This document shows, piece after piece, positions 42,397 through 50,914 of a stretch of DNA of 51,079 nucleotides; position 1 is the stretch's first letter; each line of letters begins with the position of its first letter. Source of the stretch: Bacteroidaceae bacterium (GTDB lineage: Bacteria > Bacteroidota > Bacteroidia > Bacteroidales > Bacteroidaceae); contig JAGCGS010000069.1 in NCBI GenBank assembly GCA_017649485.1, forward strand, positions 1 to 51,079. Direction: 5' to 3'. A program made the position numbers and the translations under genes. The notes beneath the pieces were generated by a model. It was given only the letters and a program-made list of their open reading frames with translations. It did not search any database and was not told the origin of the DNA.

Positions 42397-44430
42397 ATGA
42401 AAGCAAAGTATCTTTTCGCAATGGCCGCAGCTTGCCTCACAATGGTAGCTTGCGACCAAGCTCCCAAGCAGACTTCTGGCCTGCACTTGGAGTACATGGA
42501 CCAGACTCAGAAGCCTGGCACAGATTTCTATCAGTACGTGAATGGTGGATGGCAGAAGCTGCATCCACTTCCTGGTGACAAGGCTCGCTTCGCTACTTTT
42601 GACATGTTGTCAGAACGCGCATCTGAGGCACTGAGTACTATGGTACAGGATTTGGCAAAGACCAAGCATGCCACTGGCACCAACGAGCAGAAGGTGGGTG
42701 ATTTGTTCACCTTAGTAATGGACAGTGCACGCTTGAACGCTGAGGGTGCAGACCCAATCAAGGCAGATATGGCTGAGATTGCTGCCCTGAAGAACAAGAA
42801 GGATGTATATGAATTGTTAGCCAAGCTGAACAAGCGTGGTGTAAGCGCATACTACGGATTAAATGTAGGCACTGATGCCAAGAACTCCAAAGCTCACATC
42901 ATGAGTCTGCGTCAGGGTGGTCTTTCTCTGGGTCAGGTTGACTATTACAAGGAAAACGATGCCAATACAGTTCGTATCCGTGAAGCCTTTAAGCAGCATA
43001 TTGTCAACATGTTCAAGTTGGCTGGTTACAGTGATGCTGTAGCTCAGAAAGCTCGCGATGTGGTGATGGATGTGGAGAACGAGTTGGCTAACAACTTCCG
43101 CGACCGCGTGAAGATGCGTGACCCAGAGGCTAACTATAACAAGATGACCATCGACGAGGTGAAGAAGCTCTATCCTTCTATTCCTTTCCAGAAGATTTTC
43201 GACATCATGGGCATCAAGGGTGAGGTAAAGGAAATGGTGGTTGGTCAGCCAGAGGCTATCACAGCTGCCATGAAGCTGATTGACAGACTGCCTGTTGACA
43301 AGCAGATCCTCTACCTGCAGTGGAAGCAGATTTCAGCAGCTGCCAATAACCTGAGTGATGCTTTCGTAACTGAAAGCTTCGACTTCAACAGCCGCGTCAT
43401 GGCTGGTGTTCAGCAGCAGGAGCCACGTTGGAAGCGTGCCTTGCGTGCGACTGAAGGTTCACTGGGCGAGGTACTTGGTCAGCTCTATGTGGAGAAGTTC
43501 TTCCCACCCGAAGCTAAGGCTCGTATGGTGGAACTCGTGAAGAGCGAACAGGAAGCACTGGCTGAGCGTATCAAGGCACTGACCTGGATGAGCGATGCTA
43601 CCAAGGAGCAGGCTTTAGCTAAGTTGGCTTCATTCCGCGTAAAGATTGGCTATCCAGATGAGTGGAAAGACTATTCCGGCCTGACCGTTGACCCACAGAA
43701 GTCTTATTATGAGAACTCTAAGGTATCTCGTCTGTGGAGATATCAGGAGCAGATTGACAAGTTTGGCAAGCCTGTTGACCCAACAGAGTGGCACATGACT
43801 CCTCAGACTGTGAACGCTTACTATAGCTCAACTACCAATGAGATTTGCTTCCCAGCTGGTATTCTCCAGCCTCCTTTCTTCGACATGAATGCTGATGATG
43901 CCTTCAACTATGGTGGTATCGGTGTGGTAATCGGTCATGAGATGAGCCACGGCTTTGATGACTCAGGCCGTCAGTTCGACAAGGATGGTAATATGTCTGG
44001 CTGGTGGAAAGAGGAAGACAACCAGAACTTCAAGGAACGCGCACAGGTGTTGGTTGATTTCTTCTCAGGCATCGAGGTGGCTCCAGGCGTTTATGGCAAT
44101 GGTGCTATGACTCTGGGCGAGAACATTGGCGATCACGGCGGTTTGAAGATTGCCTATACCGCTTATAAGAAAGCTACTAAGGACAATCCTCTGCCTGTTA
44201 AGGATGGCTTCACCGCCGACCAGCGTTTCTTCCTGGCTTTCGCAGGTGTATGGGCTAACAACATCACCGATCAGGAGATTCTGCGTCGCACCAAGACCGA
44301 CTCTCACTCACTGGGTCGTTGGCGTGTAAATGGTGCCCTGCCTCAGATTGACGCATGGTACGAGGCATTCAACATCACAGAGGCTGACCCAATGTTCATT
44401 CCAAAGGAGAAGCGTGCTGATGTTTGGTAA
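42397..44430 (+). CDS. M13-family zinc metallopeptidase (neprilysin/PepO-like) lipoprotein
   Basis: A 677-residue protein with lipobox (TMVAC). The N-terminal M13 helical domain starts PGTDFYQYVNGGWQ; the C-terminal peptidase has substrate-binding NAYYSSTTNEICFPAG, zinc site VIGHEMSHGFD, and ENIGDHGG for the third ligand; the protein ends with the Trp typical of the family (KRADVW). ATG 42397 is preferred; 42385 adds four residues before the signal. It digests oligopeptides in the envelope. Confidence 0.93.
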   Translation: MKAKYLFAMAAACLTMVACDQAPKQTSGLHLEYMDQTQKPGTDFYQYVNGGWQKLHPLPGDKARFATFDMLSERASEALSTMVQDLAKTKHATGTNEQKVGDLFTLVMDSARLNAEGADPIKADMAEIAALKNKKDVYELLAKLNKRGVSAYYGLNVGTDAKNSKAHIMSLRQGGLSLGQVDYYKENDANTVRIREAFKQHIVNMFKLAGYSDAVAQKARDVVMDVENELANNFRDRVKMRDPEANYNKMTIDEVKKLYPSIPFQKIFDIMGIKGEVKEMVVGQPEAITAAMKLIDRLPVDKQILYLQWKQISAAANNLSDAFVTESFDFNSRVMAGVQQQEPRWKRALRATEGSLGEVLGQLYVEKFFPPEAKARMVELVKSEQEALAERIKALTWMSDATKEQALAKLASFRVKIGYPDEWKDYSGLTVDPQKSYYENSKVSRLWRYQEQIDKFGKPVDPTEWHMTPQTVNAYYSSTTNEICFPAGILQPPFFDMNADDAFNYGGIGVVIGHEMSHGFDDSGRQFDKDGNMSGWWKEEDNQNFKERAQVLVDFFSGIEVAPGVYGNGAMTLGENIGDHGGLKIAYTAYKKATKDNPLPVKDGFTADQRFFLAFAGVWANNITDQEILRRTKTDSHSLGRWRVNGALPQIDAWYEAFNITEADPMFIPKEKRADVW

Positions 44431-44450
44431 TCAAAGAGATTTGACTTATA

Positions 44451-44484
44451 AAAAAAGGCTGCATTCAATCGTGCAGCCTTTTTT
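44451..44484. terminator. Bidirectional terminator between M13 peptidase and TSCPD genes
   Basis: AAAAAAGGCTGCA and TGCAGCCTTTTTT form a 13-bp perfect stem with an 8-nt loop, followed by T-rich sequence on both strands. Confidence 0.9.
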
Positions 44485-44487
44485 GCA

Positions 44488-44739
44488 TCATTGAGCCAAA
44501 GCTTGACCAACGGCTTTCGCGAATTGGTCAGCACAAGAAGTGTTTTTGTTGCCGCAGGTATTGCCACGTAAGCGGTTAACCGCCCACTGAGCATCAGCAC
44601 CTTCCAACAACTTGGAAATAGCTTTCAGGTTACCGTCACAACCATTGGTGAAACGGATATTATGCAACTTACCATCTTCAATATCGAAATCAATACACTT
44701 GGAGCAAACTCCCTCTGGGATATAAGAATAATGTGCCAT
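44488..44739 (-). CDS. TSCPD-domain protein (TIGR03905 type)
   Basis: An 83-residue protein: EGVCSKCIDFDIEDG, FTNGCDGNLKAISKLLEG and NTCGNKNTSCADQFAKA match the TSCPD domain, a Cys-rich zinc-binding module also found at the C-terminus of vitamin B12-dependent ribonucleotide reductases. Stand-alone forms have no known function. Single gene with its own promoter, divergent from metA. Confidence 0.85.
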   Translation of the reverse strand: MAHYSYIPEGVCSKCIDFDIEDGKLHNIRFTNGCDGNLKAISKLLEGADAQWAVNRLRGNTCGNKNTSCADQFAKAVGQALAQ

Positions 44740-44766
44740 AACGTTAATGTGTTAATAATTTTGCCG

Positions 44767-44774
44767 CAAAGATA
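44767..44774 (-). promoter_or_regulatory. -7 box TATCTTTG of the TSCPD gene
   Basis: Minus strand, 27 nt before ATG 44739. Confidence 0.6.
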
Positions 44775-44796
44775 AGAAATATATTTTTATAATCCG

Positions 44797-44804
44797 TATC
44801 TTTG
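44797..44804 (+). promoter_or_regulatory. -7 box TATCTTTG of metA
   Basis: 23 nt before ATG 44828. The leader is too short for a SAM riboswitch, and none is seen. Confidence 0.65.
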
Positions 44805-44827
44805 CACCGAAATAAAGCAAATGAACT

Positions 44828-45745
44828 ATGCCACTTAATATACCCAAGACATTGCCGGCAGTAGATCTGCTGAAGAAAGAGAATATTTTCGTGATGGATG
44901 ACCTCAGGGCAGGCTCGCAGGATATTCGTCCCCTGCGCATTGCCGTACTGAACCTGATGCCCTTGAAAATCACTACGGAAACAGACTTGATAAGGTTGCT
45001 TTCCAACTCTCCTTTGCAGATTGAGTTATCGCTGATGAAAATCAAGAGTCACACATCAAAGAATACACCTGTGGAACACATGCGCATGTTCTACACCGAC
45101 TTCGAGGAGATGCGCCATCACAAATATGATGGCATGATTATCACAGGTGCTCCTGTCGAGCAGTTTGAGTATGAGGATGTGACCTATTGGGACGAGCTGA
45201 CGGATATCTTCGACTGGGCACGTACCCATGTCACTTCTACTTTATATATCTGTTGGGCAGCTCAGGCAGGTCTGTATCATTTCTATGGAGTACCCAAATA
45301 TCCCCTCGACAAGAAGATGTTCGGCATCTTCGAGCATCAAGTATTGGAACCCTTCTGTCCCATCTTCAGAGGCTTTGATGATCGTTTCTTTGTGCCACAT
45401 AGCCGTCATACGGAAATACGCAAGGAGGACATTCTGAAGGTTCCCGGATTGACTGTCCTCTCAGAATCAGCCATTTCGGGTGTACACATGGTGATGGCAC
45501 GTGGTGGCAGGGAGTTTTTTGTGACAGGTCATTCTGAGTATTCACCCATGACACTTGATAATGAATACAAGCGTGACCTTGGCAAAGGCTTGCCCATTGA
45601 GATGCCGTTGAACTACTACCAAAACGATGACCCTGAGCAAGGGGTGATTGTGCGATGGCGTGCTCATGCCAACCTGCTCTTTACCAACTGGCTGAACTAT
45701 TACGTATATCAGGAAACTCCTTACGATATTGAAACAATTCACTAA
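44828..45745 (+). CDS. metA: Homoserine O-acyltransferase MetA (predicted acetyltransferase)
   Basis: First committed enzyme of methionine synthesis, 305 residues. The catalytic triad is C142 (YICWAAQAG), H235 and E237 (TGHSEYSP). Residue 111 is Glu (GAPVE); work on Bacillus and E. coli MetA showed that Glu here selects acetyl-CoA while Gly selects succinyl-CoA. Databases often name such proteins succinyltransferases, but this residue predicts acetyl transfer. Its stop overlaps the start of the U32 gene (TAATG). Confidence 0.93.
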   Translation: MPLNIPKTLPAVDLLKKENIFVMDDLRAGSQDIRPLRIAVLNLMPLKITTETDLIRLLSNSPLQIELSLMKIKSHTSKNTPVEHMRMFYTDFEEMRHHKYDGMIITGAPVEQFEYEDVTYWDELTDIFDWARTHVTSTLYICWAAQAGLYHFYGVPKYPLDKKMFGIFEHQVLEPFCPIFRGFDDRFFVPHSRHTEIRKEDILKVPGLTVLSESAISGVHMVMARGGREFFVTGHSEYSPMTLDNEYKRDLGKGLPIEMPLNYYQNDDPEQGVIVRWRAHANLLFTNWLNYYVYQETPYDIETIH

Positions 45746-47574
45746 TGATTAAAGGTCAATGGTCAATCGAGTTATTAGCTCCTGCAAAGAATATAGAATG
45801 TGGCTTAGCTGCCATAGACCATGGAGCTGATGCAGTGTATATCGGAGCCCCCAAGTTTGGAGCACGAGCAGCTGCTGGCAATTCCATTGAAGACATTGCC
45901 AAGCTGGTGGACTATGCCCATTTGTTCAATGTGCGTATCTATGTCACAGTAAACACCATACTCAATGATGAAGAACTAGCGGAAACGGAGCAACTGATAT
46001 GGGAGCTGTATCGCATCCATGTTGATGCGTTGATTGTACAGGACATGGGCATCACACAGTTGAGCCTCCCCCCTATCCCCTTGCATGCGAGTACTCAGAT
46101 GGATAACCGGACTGCTGAGAAGGTACGCTTCTTGGCTGATGCTGGGTTCAAACAGGTGGTGTTGGCTCGCGAACTGTCATTAGAAGAGATCAGGCATATC
46201 CATGAGGCTTGTCCTGATGTGGCATTGGAAGTGTTTGTACATGGTGCTTTGTGTGTGAGTTTCAGCGGACAATGCTATGCCTCACAGGCTTGTTTCGGCA
46301 GAAGTGCCAACCGTGGGGAGTGTGCGCAGTTCTGTCGTTTGCCCTTCAACCTGTTAGATGCAAACGGAAAAGAGATTCTGCACGAAAAGCACCTATTGTC
46401 ATTGAAAGACATGAATCAGCTTGACCACCTGGAGGCATTGTTGGATGCAGGTGTAACTTCATTCAAGATTGAAGGACGACTGAAGGATGTGGGTTATGTG
46501 AAGAATGTTACAGCAGCTTATCGTCAGCAACTGGATGCCATCTTCAAACGCAGGAAAGAATATCGCAAAGCTTCATCTGGCACTTCTACCTATACTTTTA
46601 CTCCCGACTTAGCTAAGAGTTTCAACCGAGGCTTCACGCATTTTTTCTTGGAAGGCAGAAAGGACAACATAGCTCAGTTCAACACCCCCAAGGCAATGGG
46701 TGAGGAAATGGGACGCGTTAAGGAGGTGCGAGGCAACCAGATAGTCGTGGCTGGCATCAAACCATTCAACAATGGCGATGGTTTATGTTTCTTAGATAAT
46801 GAAGGACATTTGCAAGGGTTCCGTGTGAATCGTGTGGAGCAAAACCGATTGTTCTTAGCATCAAAAGTAATCGGTTTGATTCCCAAGACCATACTATACC
46901 GTAACCTCGACCAACAGTTTGAGCAGGCCTTGGCTAAGCGCAGTGCGGAACGCAAGATATCCATCTCTTGGCATCTATATGATAACTCTGTTGGATTTGC
47001 CCTATCTGCCCGCGATGAGGATGGCAACGAAGTTACCCTCTCCTTCCCTTGCGAAAAGCAGTTTGCAGAGAAACCTCAACAGGAGAATATTATCAAACTA
47101 CTCTCAAAACTCGGCAACACCGTTTATTCCATTGACCATTTACCATTGACCGTTGACCATTATTTCATTCCTTCTTCTTTGTTGGCTGATTGGCGCAGGC
47201 TGGTAATAGATGAGCTTACTCGCCTTCGTCGCATCAACTATCGACAGGAAGTAGCTGTATGGAAACAGACGGAGCATCCTTATCTGCAAAAGAGCCTAAC
47301 CTATTTGGGCAATGTCATGAACCAGCAAGCTAAGGCATTCTATGCCGGCCATGGGGTTACTCAGATTGACGATGCTTTCGAGAAGAAACCCACCGACCAG
47401 GCAGTGGTGATGTTCTGCAAGCATTGCATTAGGTTTGCTATGGGTTGGTGCCCTACCAGGCAACAAGGAAAGTCGCCTTACAAGGAGCCATATTTCCTTC
47501 AGAGCTTGGATGGCAAGGAGTTTAAGTTGGAGTTTGATTGTAGGAACTGCCAAATGAAAGTCGTTAAACAGTGA
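45745..47574 (+). CDS. U32-family peptidase-like protein (RlhA/TrhP type), with repeat insertions
   Basis: The 609-residue protein matches the U32 family, whose characterised members hydroxylate 23S rRNA or tRNA rather than cleave proteins. Visible are LLAPAKNIECGLAAIDHGADAVYIG at the N-terminus in shorter form, HASTQMDNRTAEK, the Cys cluster for [4Fe-4S] (CVSFSGQCYASQACFGRSANRGECAQFC), SFKIEGRLKD, and a C-terminal domain with CKHCIRFAMGWCP and CRNCQM. Residues 3-8 (KGQWSI) and about 463-472 (SIDHLPLTVD) are encoded by heptamer repeats; the second sits in a linker region. It is coupled to metA. Confidence 0.85.
   Translation: MIKGQWSIELLAPAKNIECGLAAIDHGADAVYIGAPKFGARAAAGNSIEDIAKLVDYAHLFNVRIYVTVNTILNDEELAETEQLIWELYRIHVDALIVQDMGITQLSLPPIPLHASTQMDNRTAEKVRFLADAGFKQVVLARELSLEEIRHIHEACPDVALEVFVHGALCVSFSGQCYASQACFGRSANRGECAQFCRLPFNLLDANGKEILHEKHLLSLKDMNQLDHLEALLDAGVTSFKIEGRLKDVGYVKNVTAAYRQQLDAIFKRRKEYRKASSGTSTYTFTPDLAKSFNRGFTHFFLEGRKDNIAQFNTPKAMGEEMGRVKEVRGNQIVVAGIKPFNNGDGLCFLDNEGHLQGFRVNRVEQNRLFLASKVIGLIPKTILYRNLDQQFEQALAKRSAERKISISWHLYDNSVGFALSARDEDGNEVTLSFPCEKQFAEKPQQENIIKLLSKLGNTVYSIDHLPLTVDHYFIPSSLLADWRRLVIDELTRLRRINYRQEVAVWKQTEHPYLQKSLTYLGNVMNQQAKAFYAGHGVTQIDDAFEKKPTDQAVVMFCKHCIRFAMGWCPTRQQGKSPYKEPYFLQSLDGKEFKLEFDCRNCQMKVVKQ
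45754..45767 (+). repeat. Heptamer pair at the U32 gene start
   Basis: GGTCAAT occurs twice, codons 4-8 of the gene, in the open orientation. Confidence 0.85.
47131..47158 (+). repeat. Intragenic heptamer array in the U32 gene, 4 units
   Basis: ATTGACC, ATTTACC, ATTGACC, GTTGACC lie in the normally stop-bearing orientation. The second unit has T for G, turning the in-frame TGA into TTA, so the frame stays open. Confidence 0.9.
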
Positions 47575-48533
47575 AAAGGTTGGTTTACATATTGATTGGT
47601 TTGATGTGTCTGGCAGGTTGCCACTACCCATACAAAGCGATGCTGGAGAGCGAGGAACTTGAGCAGCAGACGAGGGACTCACTGACCATGCTATACGAGC
47701 GTCATTATGCCCCGGGAATCAACCTGGAGTTGGAAGCCGACTCGCTGAACTTGGCTTGTCTGCCTCTGCAGAATTGCATCAACATGATATATAAAGGCGA
47801 CCGAGTTGTGGTGGCTGAGATACGTAAGGATACTACTGATCAGGTTGATAGCATCTGGGTGAAACTTGCGCACTCTGACGAGGTACAGGGATGGGTGCAT
47901 GAAACCGACCTCAAGCATTTATTTGTACCCATCGACAGCATTTCGCAAGCCATTCATGTATTCAGTGGTACTAACAAGGCTGTTTTCGCCTTTATGCTGG
48001 CCATTTTCATTGCGTTTTTCCTTATCAGAGATTATCAGCAGCAACCTTTCAAACTGGTATGGTTCAACGATATAGACAGTCTTTATCCCCTATTCCTCTG
48101 TCTGGTGGTATCCTGTAGCGCCACGCTCTATGAAAGCATGCAGCTATTCACCCCTGACACATGGGAAACCTTCTACTACTACCCCACTTTTTCACCCTTT
48201 AAATTACCTTGGATATTAACGCTTTTCATAGGTAGCCTATGGCTCATCATCATCGCCACCATCACTGCAGTGAGCGAGGTGTTCCGTCATCTCTCGGGTT
48301 GGAGCATTGCCTACTACTTGGTGGGACTCATGGCAGCATGTGTATTCTGCTATCTGTTCTTCATGCTCACCACCCACCTGTACATCGGCTATTTCTTCCT
48401 CCTCCTCTTCCTATTGGTTTTCCTTCGCCGCCTCTACCTCCGTACCCTACGTTATCCATATAGATGCGGACAATGCGGGGGAAAGCTCCGCCAAAAGGGA
48501 ATTTGCCCGCACTGCCATGCAATGAATAATTAA
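47571..48533 (+). CDS. Membrane lipoprotein with SH3-like domain and C-terminal zinc ribbon
   Basis: The 320-residue protein starts at GTG 47571, overlapping the U32 stop (GTGA). It has a lipobox (LAGC), a beta-rich SH3-like segment ending VQGWVHETDLKHLF, four to five transmembrane helices (about residues 140-300), and a terminal zinc ribbon (CGQCGGKLRQKGICPHC). Such zinc-ribbon membrane proteins are widespread in Bacteroidales without known function. The N-terminal half would be periplasmic and the ribbon cytosolic if the helix count is odd. Confidence 0.7.
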   Translation: MKRLVYILIGLMCLAGCHYPYKAMLESEELEQQTRDSLTMLYERHYAPGINLELEADSLNLACLPLQNCINMIYKGDRVVVAEIRKDTTDQVDSIWVKLAHSDEVQGWVHETDLKHLFVPIDSISQAIHVFSGTNKAVFAFMLAIFIAFFLIRDYQQQPFKLVWFNDIDSLYPLFLCLVVSCSATLYESMQLFTPDTWETFYYYPTFSPFKLPWILTLFIGSLWLIIIATITAVSEVFRHLSGWSIAYYLVGLMAACVFCYLFFMLTTHLYIGYFFLLLFLLVFLRRLYLRTLRYPYRCGQCGGKLRQKGICPHCHAMNN

Positions 48534-48614
48534 GGCAATAGCAATTGACCCATAACGCCCTGAAGAGCATCAAGCCCATAGACTTCATTCTGCTTAAGAA
48601 TGATTAATAAAGAC

Positions 48615-48648
48615 AAAAGCCACTGCGAGTTGCAGTTGCTTTTATCTT
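48615..48648 (+). terminator. Terminator of the metA-U32-zinc ribbon operon
   Basis: AAAAGC-C-ACTGC and GCAGT-T-GCTTTT form a stem with one mismatch and a 5-nt loop, followed by T-rich sequence, 82 bp after the stop. Confidence 0.55.
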
Positions 48649-48752
48649 TACAGGTAGATTGTTGAAGCGTAGCCTAATTTTCTAAAGTTATGAATATACG
48701 TGAGCAGAACAAAGATTATTCTCACAGATTTGTAAAAAAAGGAACTAATTGT

Positions 48753-48760
48753 TATTTTTG
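48753..48760 (+). promoter_or_regulatory. -7 box TATTTTTG of the GH35 gene, with -33 TTTG
   Basis: TTTG at 48729-48732 lies 20 nt upstream. ATG 48813 is 52 nt downstream. Confidence 0.65.
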
Positions 48761-48812
48761 CAATTGATAATGCTGAAGAAAATGCCAAGAATCAGCATCA
48801 GGAAGAGATTAA

Positions 48813-50561
48813 ATGAAAACTAAATATAACCTTATGAAACAAATGCGTTTTTTATTGTTGATGATTTCAACGTTGTTCTTCACGGTGGCTCAAGCACAGC
48901 CTGCGTTAGTGAAGAAAAACGGAAGCACTCATTTTGAGATTGATGGGAAACCTTTCGTGATGTTTACTGGTGAATTGCACAACTCTACCAGTACCAGCGA
49001 AAGCTACATGCAGGAGATCGGTGTATGGAAGCAGATGAAAGATGCTAACTTCAACACCGTCATCGCTTCTTGTTCATGGGATGTCATTGAACGTGAAGAG
49101 GGGAAATATGATTTCACTTCGGTGGATCATGTGATACGAAATGCCAGAGAAAACGGTATGAAAGTGGTGATGATATGGTTTGCCAGTTGGAAGAACGGTA
49201 ATTCTACCTATGCACCCAGCTATATCAAGAGAAATCCTGCGAAATATCCGCTGGTGAAAGATGAAAACGGCAAGACGCTGAATGTGCTCTCTGCATTTGC
49301 TGAATCTTCTAAGAATGCTGATAAGGCAGCCTTTGAGGCTCTTATGAGGCATATCCGTGAGGTGGATAAGGACTATACGGTTATCATGATGCAGGTGGAA
49401 AACGAAATGGGTATCTTGGGCTCTAAGAGAGATTTCTCTGCTATTGCGGAGAAGGCTTGGAAGGGTCAGGTGCCTGCCGATCTTACCAATTATCTGGTGG
49501 CCCACAAGGGTAAGCTGTTCCCTGAATTGGAGAAGGTATGGGCTGCCAATGGTAATAAAACCAAAGGAACATGGGAGGAGGTATTCGGTAAAAGTCATGC
49601 CAATACTGAGGATTGGAAGGAATATCCTTTCTATACTGAGGAGATTTTCCAGGCTTATTATTATGCCAAGTATGTGGGTGAGATTACGGCTGCAGGTAAG
49701 GCGCAGCATAATATACCGATGTACGTGAACAACTGGCTTAAACAACCGGGTATGGGAGCACCGGGTGGATTCCCGTCAGGAAGTCCTCTGCCCGAGGTGA
49801 TCGATGTATGGAGAGCTGCAGCTCCTGCGGTAGATTTCACTGCACCTGACATTTACATTAATGAATATGAATGGGTGTTGAGCCAGTTCGCACTGAGCGA
49901 TAATCCTATCTTCATACCTGAATGTAGAAGTGATGTGAGCAAGGCGCTCTATGCTTACGGCGAATATGATGCCCTGGGCTTTGCACCTTTCGGCTTTGAT
50001 GGGCCTCAAGGTATGGGTGCCGGTGGCATGTCGGCAGAGGAACACGCTAACTTCCAGAAATGTTATGGCTTACTCTCGGGCATGGGCACTATGCTGACCG
50101 ACAACTATAATTCAGATAAGATGCGTGGCTTCTTTGTGACAGAAGAAAATCCAAATCCTAGTGTGGAGATGGGTGATTATATCATCACATTCTCATCCAC
50201 ACAACGCATGCGTGCGTTCAACTATGGGCAGGGTGAGGAACAACTTGCGGCTGAGAATGCGGCGCTTGCGGCCAGGAATCAGAACAGAACGCAATCTGGT
50301 GGTCTTATCATCCAAACAGGTGCTGATGAGTTTTATGTGGTGGCGATTAACGGAACTCTCAGTTTCGCTCCAAAAGATCCCAAAGCTAAGGGAAGAGTAC
50401 TGTTAGATACGCTTGAAGAAGGAACCTTCAAGGATGGGAAATGGATTCCCGGCAGGAATCTGAATGGTGACGAAAACCGTCCGAACATAAACGGGGTTGG
50501 TGCGCGCAGGATCATTCTCTATCAATCTACAGTGGACGCACCTGCTGGCAGGTTTGGTTAA
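48813..50561 (+). CDS. GH35-like glycoside hydrolase with DUF5597 C-terminal domain
   Basis: The 582-residue exported enzyme has a signal peptide ending AQAQ; an internal start at 48834 (MKQMRFLLLM) gives a more usual signal. The TIM barrel has the acid/base motif MQVENEMG and a nucleophile motif IFIPECRSD. The C-terminal third matches the DUF5597 beta-sandwich found in GH35 beta-galactosidases of the xyloglucan-active Bgl35A type. It likely removes terminal beta-galactose from plant glycans in the periplasm. Single gene with its own promoter and terminator; no SusC/D neighbours. Confidence 0.87.
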   Translation: MKTKYNLMKQMRFLLLMISTLFFTVAQAQPALVKKNGSTHFEIDGKPFVMFTGELHNSTSTSESYMQEIGVWKQMKDANFNTVIASCSWDVIEREEGKYDFTSVDHVIRNARENGMKVVMIWFASWKNGNSTYAPSYIKRNPAKYPLVKDENGKTLNVLSAFAESSKNADKAAFEALMRHIREVDKDYTVIMMQVENEMGILGSKRDFSAIAEKAWKGQVPADLTNYLVAHKGKLFPELEKVWAANGNKTKGTWEEVFGKSHANTEDWKEYPFYTEEIFQAYYYAKYVGEITAAGKAQHNIPMYVNNWLKQPGMGAPGGFPSGSPLPEVIDVWRAAAPAVDFTAPDIYINEYEWVLSQFALSDNPIFIPECRSDVSKALYAYGEYDALGFAPFGFDGPQGMGAGGMSAEEHANFQKCYGLLSGMGTMLTDNYNSDKMRGFFVTEENPNPSVEMGDYIITFSSTQRMRAFNYGQGEEQLAAENAALAARNQNRTQSGGLIIQTGADEFYVVAINGTLSFAPKDPKAKGRVLLDTLEEGTFKDGKWIPGRNLNGDENRPNINGVGARRIILYQSTVDAPAGRFG

Positions 50562-50609
50562 GATTGGCTACAGCAATTGCAGGCGATGCTGCAATCGAGT
50601 GATTATAAG

Positions 50610-50645
50610 AAGCCCGGTAAGAATTAACTTATCGGGCTTTGTTGT
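50610..50645 (+). terminator. Terminator of the GH35 gene
   Basis: AAGCCCGGTAAG and CTTATCGGGCTT form a 12-bp stem (one G-T pair) with a 6-nt loop, then TTTG and T-rich sequence. Confidence 0.85.
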
Positions 50646-50654
50646 CAAATATAG

Positions 50655-50898
50655 ATGGACCTATGTTTCATTAAACAGACAATTCAAAACAAGATTTATG
50701 AGATTCGTGACCAGTGTGTAATGCTGGATCGTGATTTAGCAGCACTTTATGGCGTGGAGACTGAGAAGCCGTTAAGAGAATCATTCAACAATTTGAGGGA
50801 GACGATTTCATGTTTCACCTGACTTAAGACGAAGCAGTGTTTATTCTTTCAAGATCATAAATTGTGAACTTGAAAACAAAGAGAGGTTCCAATGTCAG
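50655..50898 (+). pseudogene. Decayed ORF6N-domain gene fragment
   Basis: The first frame encodes IQNKIYEIRDQCVMLDRDLA then ALYGVETEK, the start of the phage-type ORF6N DNA-binding domain. The frame then breaks at about 50770; the match continues in another frame (VKRIIQQFEGDDFMFHLT, stop, DEAVFILSRS, stop, IVNLKTKRGSN). One frameshift and two stops show it is dead. It ends where the 46-bp tandem array begins. Confidence 0.8.
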
Positions 50899-50914
50899 CC
50901 CAGCCAAATATTGG

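Noticed and set aside
44740-44827. SAM riboswitch upstream of metA
   Set aside because: Only 23 nt separate the -7 box from the start codon, and no aptamer-like structure is visible.
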